DNA of 64,000 bases, taken from the NCBI RefSeq assembly GCF_000471905.2, contig NW_006499563.1:5335356-5399355 (forward strand), given 5' to 3'. Positions 1 to 9,872 of the stretch are shown one piece after another. The notes under the pieces were generated by a model. The model was given only the letters and a program-made list of their open reading frames with translations. It was not told the DNA's origin and made no database searches. Positions within the stretch are counted from its first letter, which is position 1. Every line of letters starts with the position of its first letter. The DNA comes from Amborella trichopoda (lineage: Eukaryota; Streptophyta; Magnoliopsida; Amborellales; Amborellaceae). Position numbers and translations under genes: made by a program.

Positions 1-342
1 AGGTGAGTAGATGGCGGTGAGCAAATGGTGGTGAGCAGATGGCGGTGAATAGATGGCGGTGAGCAGATGACGGTGAGCAGATGGCTATGAACAGATGACG
101 ATGAGTAGATGGCGATGAGTAGATGGCGATGAGCAGATGGCGGTGAGCAGATGGTGGTGAGCAGATGGCACTGAGCAGATGGCGATGAGCAGATGGTGGT
201 GAGCAAATGGCGGTAAGCAGATGGTGATGAGCAGATGGCGGTGAGAAGATGGCGGTGAGCAAATGGCGGTGAGCAGATGACCGTGAGTAGATGACGGTGA
301 GCAGATGGCGATGAGCAGATGACGACGAGCAGATGGAGATGA
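1..342. repeat. 14-bp minisatellite, left edge
   Basis: About 24 head-to-tail copies of a 14-bp unit, consensus ATGGCGGTGAGCAG, with scattered substitutions (GGTGGT, GGCGAT, GACGGT). The array runs off the left edge, so its full length is unknown. Because 14 is not a multiple of three, the repeated peptide pattern on the minus strand is a by-product of the array and not evidence of a gene. It lies beyond the gag remnant of element G and may have expanded inside that element's internal region. Confidence 0.9.
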
Positions 343-496
343 GCCCATTACACTCGTAGCGTTGGCATCATCCTCAATGATGGACTGGGTCACGCAGGTG
401 GTTGGCCATCCTTATCTTACTCCCACACACGGCGCTAGGTCTTTGCTACGACCTCTTTTGCTGTGCGCACCTATTGACCAGGAAAACTTGGAGTCC

Positions 497-1343
497 TTAC
501 AACTCAGTTGTAGAGTGGTTGCCCAGCCCATAGTATGAGCATGCCAGGCGCTGGTTCTCCCTCACATCGCTAGGGAAAGTCTGCTGGGACTTCATGTTTT
601 CCTGATTTATCTTTCCCCTAAAATTTCTTTTAGTCTCAAAATTATTAGATGGTGGGGGCCTTACTCTTCCTTTCTTCCTCAGCTGGAACTCCTCAAAATC
701 CTTCTCGATTTTTATAGCTAGGTCCATCAATGAGGAGAATGTCTTAAGATTGGCTGACATCACTGGCCCTCGGATATCTGGCTTAAGGCCCCTCTCAAAT
801 TTGCTCGCCTTATGCGCCTTTGTATTGATGATATGTGGTGCAAAGTAGGAGAGCTCTACAAATTTGGCTGCATACTGTTCTATCGACACTCTCCCTTGCT
901 ACAACTCAATAAATTGAACTTTTTTCCTCTCTCGGATAGAGTTGGGGAAATACTTCTCATTGAATTCCACTAGGAAGATCTCCCAGGTGGCAGCAGTCCC
1001 AGTCTCCATCCAGGACTATTTCACCGAACTCCATCAATGCTCGACTTCCCCTTCCACCTAAAGGTTCCCAATCTAACTTTTTGCTCATCTGAACAATGTA
1101 AAAATTCAAATATCTTCTCTACTTGCGTCCTCCATCTTTCAACCTTTTCTACTTCTCCATGCCCTGAGAATGTTGGAGGCGCAAGTCTCCTAAATCTTTT
1201 AATCAACCCACTAGCTGCCTGGTTTGGGCCGGCATACAATCCTTCATAACTTAAATCATGGCCCCGAGCATCCTAAATAATTCCTCAAAAGCCTTTATGT
1301 TCCCATCACTCGCGCTCGAACTGTTGGCATGAGTCATCGACAT
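497..1343 (-). pseudogene. gag remnant of Tekay-like element G
   Basis: Structural polyprotein of a Ty3/gypsy retrotransposon, which would form the cytoplasmic particle that packages element RNA. The probable start is the ATG at 1343 (MSMTHANSSS), close to the primer site as in element F. Broken segments in order are an N-terminal piece, then LAPPTFSGHGEVEKVERW with a DEQKVRLGTF block (1021-1239), then the capsid-like MSIEQYAAKFVELS and HKASKFERGLKPDIRG (497-889). The stretch ends in a decayed zinc knuckle, CSYYGLGNHSTTEL, in which the second and last cysteines are missing. Similar blocks occur in F (VEQYAAKFAESS, QKASKFTKGLKP), so this is the same lineage. Stops and frame changes separate the segments. 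Protease and pol are not in the window; the sequence instead passes into a minisatellite. Confidence 0.82.
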
Positions 1344-1439
1344 CTTGACCTTGAACAGAAACACTCAGTTACTACCCTATCCAAATACTACCCTAAAGAA
1401 TCCTCTACGACTCTCTAAGCCAAGAATCCTATCCTGGTT

Positions 1440-1451
1440 GCTCTGATACCA
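1440..1451 (-). promoter_or_regulatory. primer-binding site of element G
   Basis: On the minus strand this reads TGGTATCAGAGC, the site commonly used by plant LTR elements to bind initiator methionine tRNA as primer for minus-strand DNA synthesis. Five bases separate it from the LTR edge at 1457. It fixes the orientation of G: LTR at higher coordinates, gag at lower. Confidence 0.85.
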
Positions 1452-2157
1452 TAAACTGTCATAGCCCCGCCCCCAACCCCCTACCACACACACTGGAGGG
1501 CAATATGTTGCGGGTCCATGACCACATGTAGCGAATGCCACTCGGGTGGGAGTGCACTCAACGCTTTGAAAAGAAGGAATCAAAGAAAACCACGAAAGAA
1601 AAACAAAACTCCAACCACACCCAACCACCAAAGAGTTGGACAAACAAGTTTCAAACAATATATAAAAGCTTCAAAGTATTACAAGAGTCTAAGGCACCAA
1701 AAGCCCAACAACATTAAATAGCTTCAATACAAAGAGAACCATATGCCCAAATTGTCATCTACAACATACAATAAAAAGAAGCTTCCACAAGAAGTACTGG
1801 GGCGCCAACCGCCAGCCGCGATCACCAAACCGCCCGTCCACAACCCGTAGGCTATCACTCTATATAGAAGAAAGTTAAAGGAGTGAGCTATAAAGCTCAG
1901 TAAGTAGATCAAGGTGCCATGCATTCCTGCCTACACATAGTAACTCATAACCATACTCAAGGTTCATGCAAGTATTACTAACATAGAGCCATATATCACA
2001 ATCACATTTATCAATGTGTCATGTGTGATTCACTTCATGATAGAGCAATAACAACATCAGATATCATATCATACAAGCATAGGCATTAAAACAAATCAAT
2101 ACAATCAAGTAAGTATAAATATATCAAGCATAAAAAATCCTAATACCTACTCCCTAA

Positions 2158-2209
2158 GTTGAAGCCCTATCCATCAGGCCAAGCTAATCCTATCTCTTAG
2201 AACTTCTAC
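2158..2209. other. decayed conserved stem-loop in G LTR
   Basis: Counterpart of the two-part stem-loop in F (13209-13259) and H (38116-38167). The outer arms GTTGAAG (2158-2164) and CTTCTAC (2203-2209) pair at six of seven positions. The inner stem has decayed here. Confidence 0.5.
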
Positions 2210-2489
2210 TATCACTCAGGAGGGAAAACACCACAAATGGATGACCCATTTCGTAGTGCCTTCACACACACACACAGTCTCTAATGCACTTTGGGGCTTT
2301 TGATAGGTGGAGGCCTTACAAGACACGACCCTCATTGTTTTCTAGCTGGAGGGTGTTACATCACCAACGGATGACCCGTTGCGCAGTTCCATACACATAT
2401 ATTGGGGGGCACGACTCACATCCTGACTGCCTTGCTATCATTGAGAGTCAGCGAAAGATCTCAACTGCTGGCAGAACTTTCTTATCATA

Positions 2490-2800
2490 TCACATTACAC
2501 TACCAATGGATGACTCATTGCATAGTGCTTTACACATTTTTTATCATATCATATTACGCCACTAATGGATGACCCATTGCATAGTGCCTCACACATTTCT
2601 TATCATATCATATTGCACTACTAATGGATTATCCATTGCATAGTGCCCTATACACATTTCTTATCATATTATATTACACTACCAATTGATGGCCCATTGC
2701 ATAGTGCCTTATACACATATCATTTCATATCATATTACACTACTAATGGAGGACCCATTGCATAGTGCCTTATACACATATCATTTCATCACAGAGCTTG
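2490..2800. repeat. ~60-bp tandem hairpin units in G LTR
   Basis: Five units start near 2498, 2559, 2617, 2678 and 2738. Each contains CACTA-n-CAATGG, a short loop, then CCATTG-nn-TAGTG or a close variant, so each can fold into an 11-bp interrupted stem. The arms are followed by an AT-rich CATATCATATTA-type spacer. Single copies of the same hairpin occur in the F and H LTRs. Confidence 0.8.
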
Positions 2801-3410
2801 CATTCATATCATACCAAAGCATGCACATATCAAATCATAACAAAACATATCTTACTACATGCATCCATATCATAACAAAGCTTATCTCATTATCAAGCAT
2901 TCATATCACAACTGAGCATGTCTTAGCACATGCATTCGTATCATAATAGAGCATATCTCATTATCATGCATTCATATCATAGCATCTCTTACTACATGTA
3001 TTCATATCATAACAGAGCATATCTCATTATCATGCAATCATAGCATAACTGAGCATATCTTACAATTTGCATTCATATCATAACATAGCCTATCTCATTA
3101 TCATGCATTCATATCATGACTGAGCATGTCTTACCACATGAATTCATATCATAACAGAGCATATCTCATTATCATGCATTCATGTCATAACTGAGCATGT
3201 CTTACTACATGCATTCATATCATAACAGAGCATATCTCATTATCATGCATTCATATGATAACGGAGCAAGTCTTACCACATGCATTCGTAACATAATAGA
3301 GCATATCTCATTGTTATGCACTCATATCATAACCCAGCATGTCTTACAACATGCATTCATATCATAACAGAGCATATCTCATTATCTTGCATTCATTTCA
3401 CATTAGCAGT
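2800..3410. repeat. ~72-bp AT-rich tandem array in G LTR
   Basis: About eight imperfect units built from two alternating halves. One contains CATTCATATCATAACAGAGC with ATATCTCATTATCATG, the other CATTCATATCATAACTGAGC with ATGTCTTACTACATG. Low GC and the alternation suggest unequal exchange between dimeric units. No coding signal. Confidence 0.85.
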
Positions 3411-3892
3411 AGATTAACATGCTCAAATATCATAACAGATATAGATTCATATGAAACATCAATACGTCTAAAGCAATGGTTTAAAAAACGGATCGGTGAC
3501 CCGGATCGGGCTTCCAAAAAACCGATCCGGATCGGCGAATCGGCGATCCGGATCGGGAATCAGGTGAATCGGTCAGAATAAAGCTTAAAAAAAATTCGAA
3601 AAAATTATTAAAATTCATTATAAATATTGTTTTTTAGGAATTCAATAAAAAATGAGGGTACTCCATTAAGAATTTTCATGTTTTTGAATGAATATGCGAA
3701 TATTGATATGTTCTTTCCCTGCATGAACCGCCATTCAGTATTTAATTTACAGTATTTCGTGCTCATCCCTACACTGTTGCTGTTGGGACTCGATATGTGA
3801 ATAATATGGCTGGGAAAGGGTGGCCTCAGAATCATCATCTCTCTCGTTTTCTCTTTGAATAATATGGAATTTAAAAAAAAAAAAAAAAATTT

Positions 3893-4650
3893 CAAAAAAA
3901 TCGATCATGGATTAAAAAAAAAATCACAAATTTTCAAAAAATTCTATCATGGATTACAAATAAAAATTCGATCATGGATTAAACAAAAAAAATCAAAAAT
4001 TTTCAAAAAATTCAATCATGGATTACATAAAATTCGATCATGGATTACATAAAATTCGATCATGGATTACATAAAATTCGATCATGGATTACATAAAATT
4101 CGATCATGGATTACAAAAAAAAACAAATAAAAAAAACAAACAAAAAAAACAAAAAATTACAATCGTGGATTACAAAAAAAGAAAAAAATAAGTTCGATCA
4201 TGGATTACAAAAAATTCAATCATGAATTACAAAAAACTCTATCATGGGTTACAAAAAAAGCAAAAAACAAAAAATTACAATCAAGGATTACAAAAAAAAA
4301 AACAAAACAATTACGNNNNNNNNNNNNNNNNNNNNNNNNNNNNNNNNNNNNNNNNNNNNNNNNNNNNNNNNNNNNNNNNNNNNNNNNNNNNNNNNNNNNN
4401 NNNNNNNNNNNNNNNNNNNNNNNNNNNNNNNNNNNNNNNNNNNNNNNNNNNNNNNNNNNNNNNNNNNNNNNNNNNNNNNNNNNNNNNNNNNNNNNNNNNN
4501 NNNNNNNNNNNNNNNNNNNNNNNNNNGATTACAAAAATTACTAATTATAGGGTTAACAAAAACCAAAAATTACTAATCATGGATTACAAAAAACAAAACA
4601 AATACGATCATGGATTACAAAAAATCGATACAAGTATTACCAACAAAAAA
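3893..4650. repeat. A-rich ~22-bp tandem repeat inside the hAT-like element
   Basis: Many copies of ATTCGATCATGGATTACA with variable A runs, cleanest at 4010-4110 where the period is about 22. Long open frames through this stretch and the N run come from low complexity and from N being translated through. They are not genes. Confidence 0.85.
4316..4526. other. assembly gap, 211 N
   Basis: A run of N inside the A-rich tandem repeat, probably where short reads collapsed. The true length is unknown. Confidence 0.99.
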
Positions 4651-6235
4651 ATAAAAAAAAAAAAAAAAAAAAAAACCGTAAACGGAATCGCCGATTCACT
4701 GTTCGGACTCGCCGATTCCGTACAGTGAATCGGTGATTCACTGTACAGAATCGTCCGGTTCTCTCTAGAACCGGACGATTTCCGATTTTTTGGGCGATCC
4801 GGTCCCTTTTCACGATTTTCGAGTCGAACCGGGCGAGTCCGGTTTAACTCGACGTTTTTTAAAACGCTGGTCTAAAGTATGCTATGCATATAATCATATC
4901 ATCAAGCTCATTAGCTCAAAAGACATCATTGTTGGAACATATTTTTCAGCACCTTGGTCCTTGATAGAAAGCAGGTCAATAAAGCCTACAAAATAGTGAC
5001 AATTCCCGACAATCTCAGAATTGCCCCAGAATTGGTCATAATCTACATCAGCACTTTCAAAGACCACTTGCCAAGTTTCATCACGATCAGACATGTTTAA
5101 GGCAGTGACCATAAAGAAACAATTTCAGTGAAATCGATCTCTAGCACCTTGAAATGGACCCTGTAACTAGAGCCATACTTTTGGTATGTAAAATAGCTGT
5201 GGGACTACCGCCATTAGATCCAGCATAGTCGAAAATCCTCATGGGTCAAGTTTCGACTTAATCGAGCACTCCAAGATAAAGTTGTGGGTAAAATACCAAG
5301 AGGGGTAGGCCGCACACTATTCCCATGTGGCCTCACTCCATTAGAACACCATTATATGTGGTTATTTTTCTAGTCACATGCAATCACTTTTGGGGCCTAT
5401 ATCTCACTCGTTCCAAGTCGGATTGCTCCCAAATTTGGTGAGCGTGTTCGTGTCATCAAGACAAGCAATTCGATATGTGGTACACCCTGTGAAGACACCC
5501 AAGCAGAGAGAAAAACTAAATGAAAGTTGTTGATTCGTGAAGGAAGTTGCAGAAAATTCAGCAGCAGCATGCCTCATTCGAGCAGCCAGATCACAACGCT
5601 CGCATACCCGATCGGTACAAAATCAATTGCATTATGTGCATGAGGTCCTAGGAAATCTTTGGTCCAAACCTTGCGTACAATGAATGGTTGGATTTCACAC
5701 AGGAAGGCGTTAAAGCTTTTGTAAATTTCAGCTGCTGGATTTCAAGATTCCGGTCAAAAACTCAAGACGACAAAATCTTAATCCGAACACAAAATCAAGC
5801 CACATTTGTTACAACATGATTGTGACCGTATGCTCAGTGTGATTCAATGAAGAAGTAAAAAAAAAAACATCAAGGAATGTGAGCACTATCGATTCGAAGT
5901 TTTCAAGATTCATCCAAAATTCAACTATCATGATCGTGGCGCAAAAACGCTATCCATGGCTCGAAGTTGATGTCAAAATGATCGCCATTTGGAGCCCTAC
6001 AAGAAAACAATAATCTTTTGATCAAACGGGCATCAGAACAACCCCGGGTCAGCCACGGAAGATAACGTAAGTTCTCGGGCAGAAGCAAGGACTGTTCTGG
6101 AATTTTGCATATTGTTAAGCTGAGGCAAAACAGTCCTTTTGCACCCATTTTTAGAATTTCTTTAAATTCAATTAAATTATAATTATCTTTAATTCTAGAT
6201 AGTTTTAGGGTATACACCCACATTTTAGCCCAACT

Positions 6236-6244
6236 CTATATAAA
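6236..6244 (+). promoter_or_regulatory. LTR TATA box (element A, 5' LTR)
   Basis: CTATATAAA, about 1.3 kb into the LTR and conserved in the 3' LTR (32314-32322), in C on the minus strand and, degenerate, in B and D. Transcription would start near 6265-6275. Confidence 0.75.
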
Positions 6245-6292
6245 CAAGCAAAGCTAAATTGTAAGGACCTTCGGTTCATTTTTCATTGATTC

Positions 6293-6298
6293 AATAAA
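6293..6298 (+). terminator. probable poly(A) signal of the LTR
   Basis: AATAAA about 50 bases after the TATA box, in the block TTCATTGATTCAATAAA that is conserved between the 5' and 3' LTRs. In the 3' copy it would end the element RNA. Its closeness to the TATA box means the U5 array is in the 5' leader only. Confidence 0.55.
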
Positions 6299-6377
6299 CT
6301 TTCCATTCTTGTTGAAGTTCCTGGGTACATCTTCGAGAGAGAGAGGAGAGAGAAGAGAAGGATTGATAAGCTTTGAG

Positions 6378-6574
6378 TAGGTGACTTTCTCTCTCCTCCC
6401 CTTTGTCTCGCATCTATTTCTTTCTGTCCTCTTTATCTCGTCTCTATCTATTTCTCTCTCCTCCCCTCTTTGTCTCTCATCCCCTCTGTCTCGCCTCTAT
6501 CTCTTTCTCTCTCCGTCCTTCTATCTCGCCTCTATATCTATCTCTCTTCTTCTCGTTTATATCTCTTCTCTTTT
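6378..6574 (+). repeat. CT-rich tract in U5
   Basis: About 200 bases of TCTCTCTCCTCCCC-type pyrimidine sequence immediately before the inverted-repeat array. Equivalent tracts lie at 32466-32650 and 61270-61420, and as GA-rich sequence near 51550-51790 in minus-strand C. Confidence 0.85.
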
Positions 6575-7500
6575 GAAGCCAATCGATGAAGTCTAATGAT
6601 AGTTGGATTTCTCTCTCCTCTTTTGAAGCCAGTCGGTGAAGTCTAATGCCGATTGGATTTCTCTCTCTCCTTCTCTTTTGAAGGCAGTCGGTGAAGCCCA
6701 ATGTTGATTGGATTTCTCTCTCCTCTTTTTTATCACAGTCAGCGAACCTAACACCAGCTCGATTTCTCTCTCTTGCTTATCTTTCATCACAACTGGCACA
6801 AGCCTAGCATCGGCTGGGTCTCTCCTTCTCTCTTCTCCTCACAGTCAGCAAAGCCTAGCGTTGACTGTATTTTCTCTCTCTTCTCCTCACAGTCGATGAA
6901 GCCTAGCGTCAACTATGTTTTCTCTCTCTGGTCCTCACAGTCGACGAAGCCTAGCACCGACTGTGTTTTCTCTCTATTCTCCTCATAGTCGGTGAAACCT
7001 AGTGCTGACTGTGTTTTCTCTCTTCTTCTAACAGTCGGTGACGCCTAGTGTCGACTGTGTTTCTCTCTCTTCTTCTGATAGTCGGTGAAGCCTAACATCG
7101 ATTGCATTTTCTCGCTCTTCTTCTGACAGTCAGCGAAGCCTGACATCGATTGCATTTTCTCTCTCTTCTTCTGATAGTTAGTGAAGCTAAGCACCGACTA
7201 CATTTCTCTCTCTTCTTCTTACAGTCGACGAAGACTAGCACTGACTGTATCTTCTCTCTCTTCTTTTGACACGGCCAGTAAAGCATAGCACCGACTGCAT
7301 TTTCTCTCTCTTCTTTTGACACAATCAGTGAAGCCTAGCACCGATTGCATTTTCTCTCTCTTTTTTTGACACAGTCGGCGAAGCTTAGCATCGATTGTGC
7401 TTTTTCTCTCTTCTTCAGGAACAGTCGGTGAAGCTTAGCACCAATTGCATCTTCTCTCTCCTCTAACACAGTCGGCAATGCCTAACACCGTCTGGATCCT
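6575..7500 (+). repeat. array of ~19 inverted-repeat units in U5 (element A)
   Basis: Units of about 48 bp. Each has a left arm like CAGTCGGTG, an 8-base loop AAGCCTAG, a right arm like CACCGACTG, then TGTTTTCTCTCTCTTCTTCT. Most units pair across 7-9 positions when G-T pairs are counted, and some units change both arms (GTCAGC with GTTGAC near 6841). The array lies downstream of the predicted RNA start, so the leader RNA would carry a chain of short hairpins separated by pyrimidine tracts. No ORF is supported; the repetitive arginine/serine-rich frames come from the repeats. Confidence 0.88.
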
Positions 7501-8295
7501 CCTTCCCTTTATTCTCCCGTCTTTCATACTCTTCTCTTCCTTTCTTCTCCCTCCCTCCTTCTGTTCCCTTCTTCTCTTACTTCACTTCTTATTCTTTCTT
7601 CATAACCATCATTCTATTACTCTTTTATTCGATTAAGAGAGATTGAGGTTAGCCTCTCATGGTAGTCATATCGTCAAGCTATGATGTTGTTGTGCCAAGA
7701 TTACAAGGCTGAAATTTATTTTCACGACAGACTAACATTATGCCCAGCTTGTTGGTATTGGTAATGATGTCTAGTAGTAATCCTGTGAGCTGGTCTTAGT
7801 TACTGAGCCCATTTTACTACCACCTCAGGCTAATTATTAATCAGCTTAGTCATCACTCTGATCCTTCTGCTCAGTCAAATTCTTCTCTCCCTCGTCTTTC
7901 TTCTCTTATTTTTCTTTTTTAATGCGCATGCTTGTGTACGTTCATCATAGAGGAAAAGGGTGAGGTCTGACCCACTTGTCTTATAAGCTTTGCCATATGT
8001 GTGTGATTGCAGAAAACAGAAGAATACAAGCAAAGGGAGGCGATTTCGAACTAGTTTTATTACTGGGGGGCTTTCTTCATGATCTAAGACGACACCCACG
8101 TGAGCCAGCCCGAGCAAGTCCCGTACTCACCTTAAATTCCTCTCTCACCGGTTGGTAACACCTGCCCCCATTCTCGAATGAGGTTCCCGAGAAAGCGATC
8201 TCAAAAACATCCGGGGTCTTCCCTTGAAACCTGAGATGCATGCCTCTCGGTCCTCAAAAGGATCCGGAGGGTGAGATAGAGGCACCTAACTAGCT

Positions 8296-8314
8296 TGGTG
8301 ACTCCACTGGGGAC
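8296..8314 (+). promoter_or_regulatory. primer-binding site of element A
   Basis: TGGTGACTCCACTGGGGAC, three bases after the LTR end. D carries the undamaged form TGGCGACTCCACTGGGGAC at 62845-62863, and B a decayed form. It resembles the site reported for Ogre/Tat elements, which use an arginine tRNA as primer. The tRNA assignment is from memory of the family. Confidence 0.8.
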
Positions 8315-9872
8315 TTACTACCCCTTAGTCGGATCGTTCTTATTTGCCTAGTTTCTTCTTTTATTATCTGCTTTCATTATCTTTTCACAATTTATTTATG
8401 GCTTGCATGTTTTGTAACTCATTTATCTAGATCTGGGATTTTCTATCCCTACATTCGAGTGTGTCACTAGGGAACAACTTCCTTCGAATTTATTCCCAAC
8501 CATGCTCTTCAGCGAAGACGCCTTGTCTAGCTCCCAGGTCTTAACCTGAACCGATGTGAGGTGGGAATCAAAGGTCCCTCACTCCCCATCTCCTCACTTA
8601 GAAATTCCACCAAGGCGATGCAGCAACACTTCTAATGCCCCCACACAGCATGCATCCAGTCAGCGGCAAGTCACTTGGCAGTTGTGTTCCTGAGGTACAC
8701 CGGAAGGCTGCCTAGTCCCTTTTTGTGGGTAGACATAAGGCTACCCCCCACATTTCTTCACCATTGGTCTCTATCTCCAGAGGCTCAACACATCGAGGCA
8801 GAAATGCCACGGTGTCCACCCCTCACACACATCACAAGGCTCGTGGGTTACCCACTCAAGTCACACCTCGGGGCAACCCTTATGTTACCTCGAGTCCGTG
8901 TCCAAGATCGAACCTTCCAAGGGCAGTTCTGTGCATGCTACTCATAGGCATCCCACCGCTTGGGGCAACACCATTGTTATACTACCCTGAGTACATAAGA
9001 GACGACCCCCTCGTCCTCCTACTTTGACATAAGCGCACCATGTAAGGGGCAGGCCTACACCTGTTCCCTTGTAGACACATACTCGTAGTTCTTGGCCTCC
9101 TAAGGCCAGATCACTTGCACAAGCCCTGGCTGACCCCCAGGTCTCCCGTAATCCTTCTTCAAGGGGCACACACACGTCACCATCATAAACGTCATCTAGC
9201 CCTAGACTCGGGCCTTCGGAAGACTCAATCCTACTCCGGCGTACTCCTCCTTCATCGAGGAAGCACCTTCAGCCTTGACACTCGAAGGTTTTCCCCAAGA
9301 GTACCATCCTGAACCAGCTCCATCACTTTGGTCGTGTCTCTGGAGCTCATAAGAGACGTCGGGGCATTGACCTAATAGAAGATCGAGTCCTTCATCCTCC
9401 CCGGCCCAAGATGACTCTAGTTCCTGTCATCCATTGTTGCACTGATGGAGACAACTCTCTCCTGTGCAAGAAGAACTGATGAACCGTGACCTAAATCGCA
9501 GTTTTGGCGTGAGGTCCATCAAAACCTCAAGGCCAAACACAATAGAGGTCTGTAAAGTTTTACTAAGGAGGTGATCAAGGCAGTCAAAACAATCAGTTCT
9601 GACGACCCTCTTCACCTGAATCCCTTCTACCCCCTTCAAACGATGAAGCTTGAAGAAGAGCTTCATGAGCCTTGTGCTGTTGTTACTGTCACAGAAGAAG
9701 ACCCAGCCCCTCAACAGCCACAGTCCCATGACTGAAACGAGTCCAAATGAGATCAGCATACAAGAGTCAAGTTCAGTCAAAGCATGCTGGCCTCCTGCTG
9801 ACTGACCTACCACGTATGACCTGTCAAGTTCGCAAGCCCTCAATTGCCACTAACGTTGACGTCCATAGAGAA
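8315..9872 (+). other. long leader between primer site and gag (element A)
   Basis: About 1.5 kb with no sustained open frame. It is homologous to 46882-48410 in B and 62864-64000 in D. Ogre elements are known to carry an extra ORF1 here. This copy has only short fragments (8675-8947; 9115-9312) with Pro/Ser/Thr-rich composition and no recognisable domain, so ORF1 may be decayed or absent. About 220 bases after the primer site, CAGGT-CTTA-ACCTG (8535-8548) forms a small hairpin that is also present in D. Confidence 0.6.

Larger units (their letters stand above)
3474..4869. mobile_element. non-autonomous hAT-like DNA transposon
   Basis: Flanked by identical 8-bp direct repeats GTCTAAAG (3466-3473 and 4870-4877), the target-duplication length of the hAT superfamily. 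The termini are imperfect inverted repeats. The left end is CAATGGTTTAAAAAACG and the right end, read on the minus strand, is CAGCGTTTTAAAAAACG; both fit the hAT CARNG start. Subterminal regions are GC-richer and full of short words (GGATCGG, CGCCGATTC, GAACCGG) in both orientations, as hAT transposase-binding regions often are. The centre is low-complexity AT-rich sequence with a 211-base assembly gap. There is no transposase ORF, so it must have moved in trans. Inserted in the LTR of G. Confidence 0.82.
1457..4929 (-). mobile_element. LTR of Tekay-like element G, first part
   Basis: Begins TGTCATAGCCCCGCCCCC on the + strand, directly after the primer site, so this is the 5' LTR of a minus-strand element. 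It resembles the starts of F (12546) and H (37441), including a shared GGGTGGGAGTG / CTCAACGC block ~100 bases in. It is interrupted first by the hAT-like insertion 3474-4869, then by element A. A's duplicated target ATCAT is at 4925-4929 and 34437-34441. The LTR resumes at 34442 and probably ends near 35776. Without insertions it would be about 3.4 kb, similar to F's ~3.0 kb. Confidence 0.8.
4930..8292 (+). repeat. 5' LTR of element A
   Basis: 3363 bp, starting TGTTGGAACAT; it ends GGCACCTAACTA where the sister copies end GGCACCTAACCA. U3 spans about 4930-6265. TATA box 6236-6244 and AATAAA 6293-6298 imply a very short R. The remaining ~2 kb is U5: a CT-rich tract, an array of inverted-repeat units, then a conserved tail. 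Related LTRs are at 31017, 43772, 50103 (minus) and 59814. Confidence 0.93.

Noticed and set aside
1..342. CRISPR-like or other spaced repeat system
   Set aside because: Units are directly adjacent with no spacers and the context is plant nuclear DNA.
4200..4728. Overlapping open frames of 92-168 codons
   Set aside because: They run through a 211-base N gap and an A-rich tandem repeat inside the hAT-like element; the openness comes from composition and undefined bases.
8296..8314. tRNA gene fragment
   Set aside because: Only the 19 bases of a primer-binding site are present; no tRNA arms or promoter boxes around it.
9427..9843. 138-codon minus-strand frame
   Set aside because: Shadow frame opposite A's leader, no recognisable domain, and not maintained in B or D.
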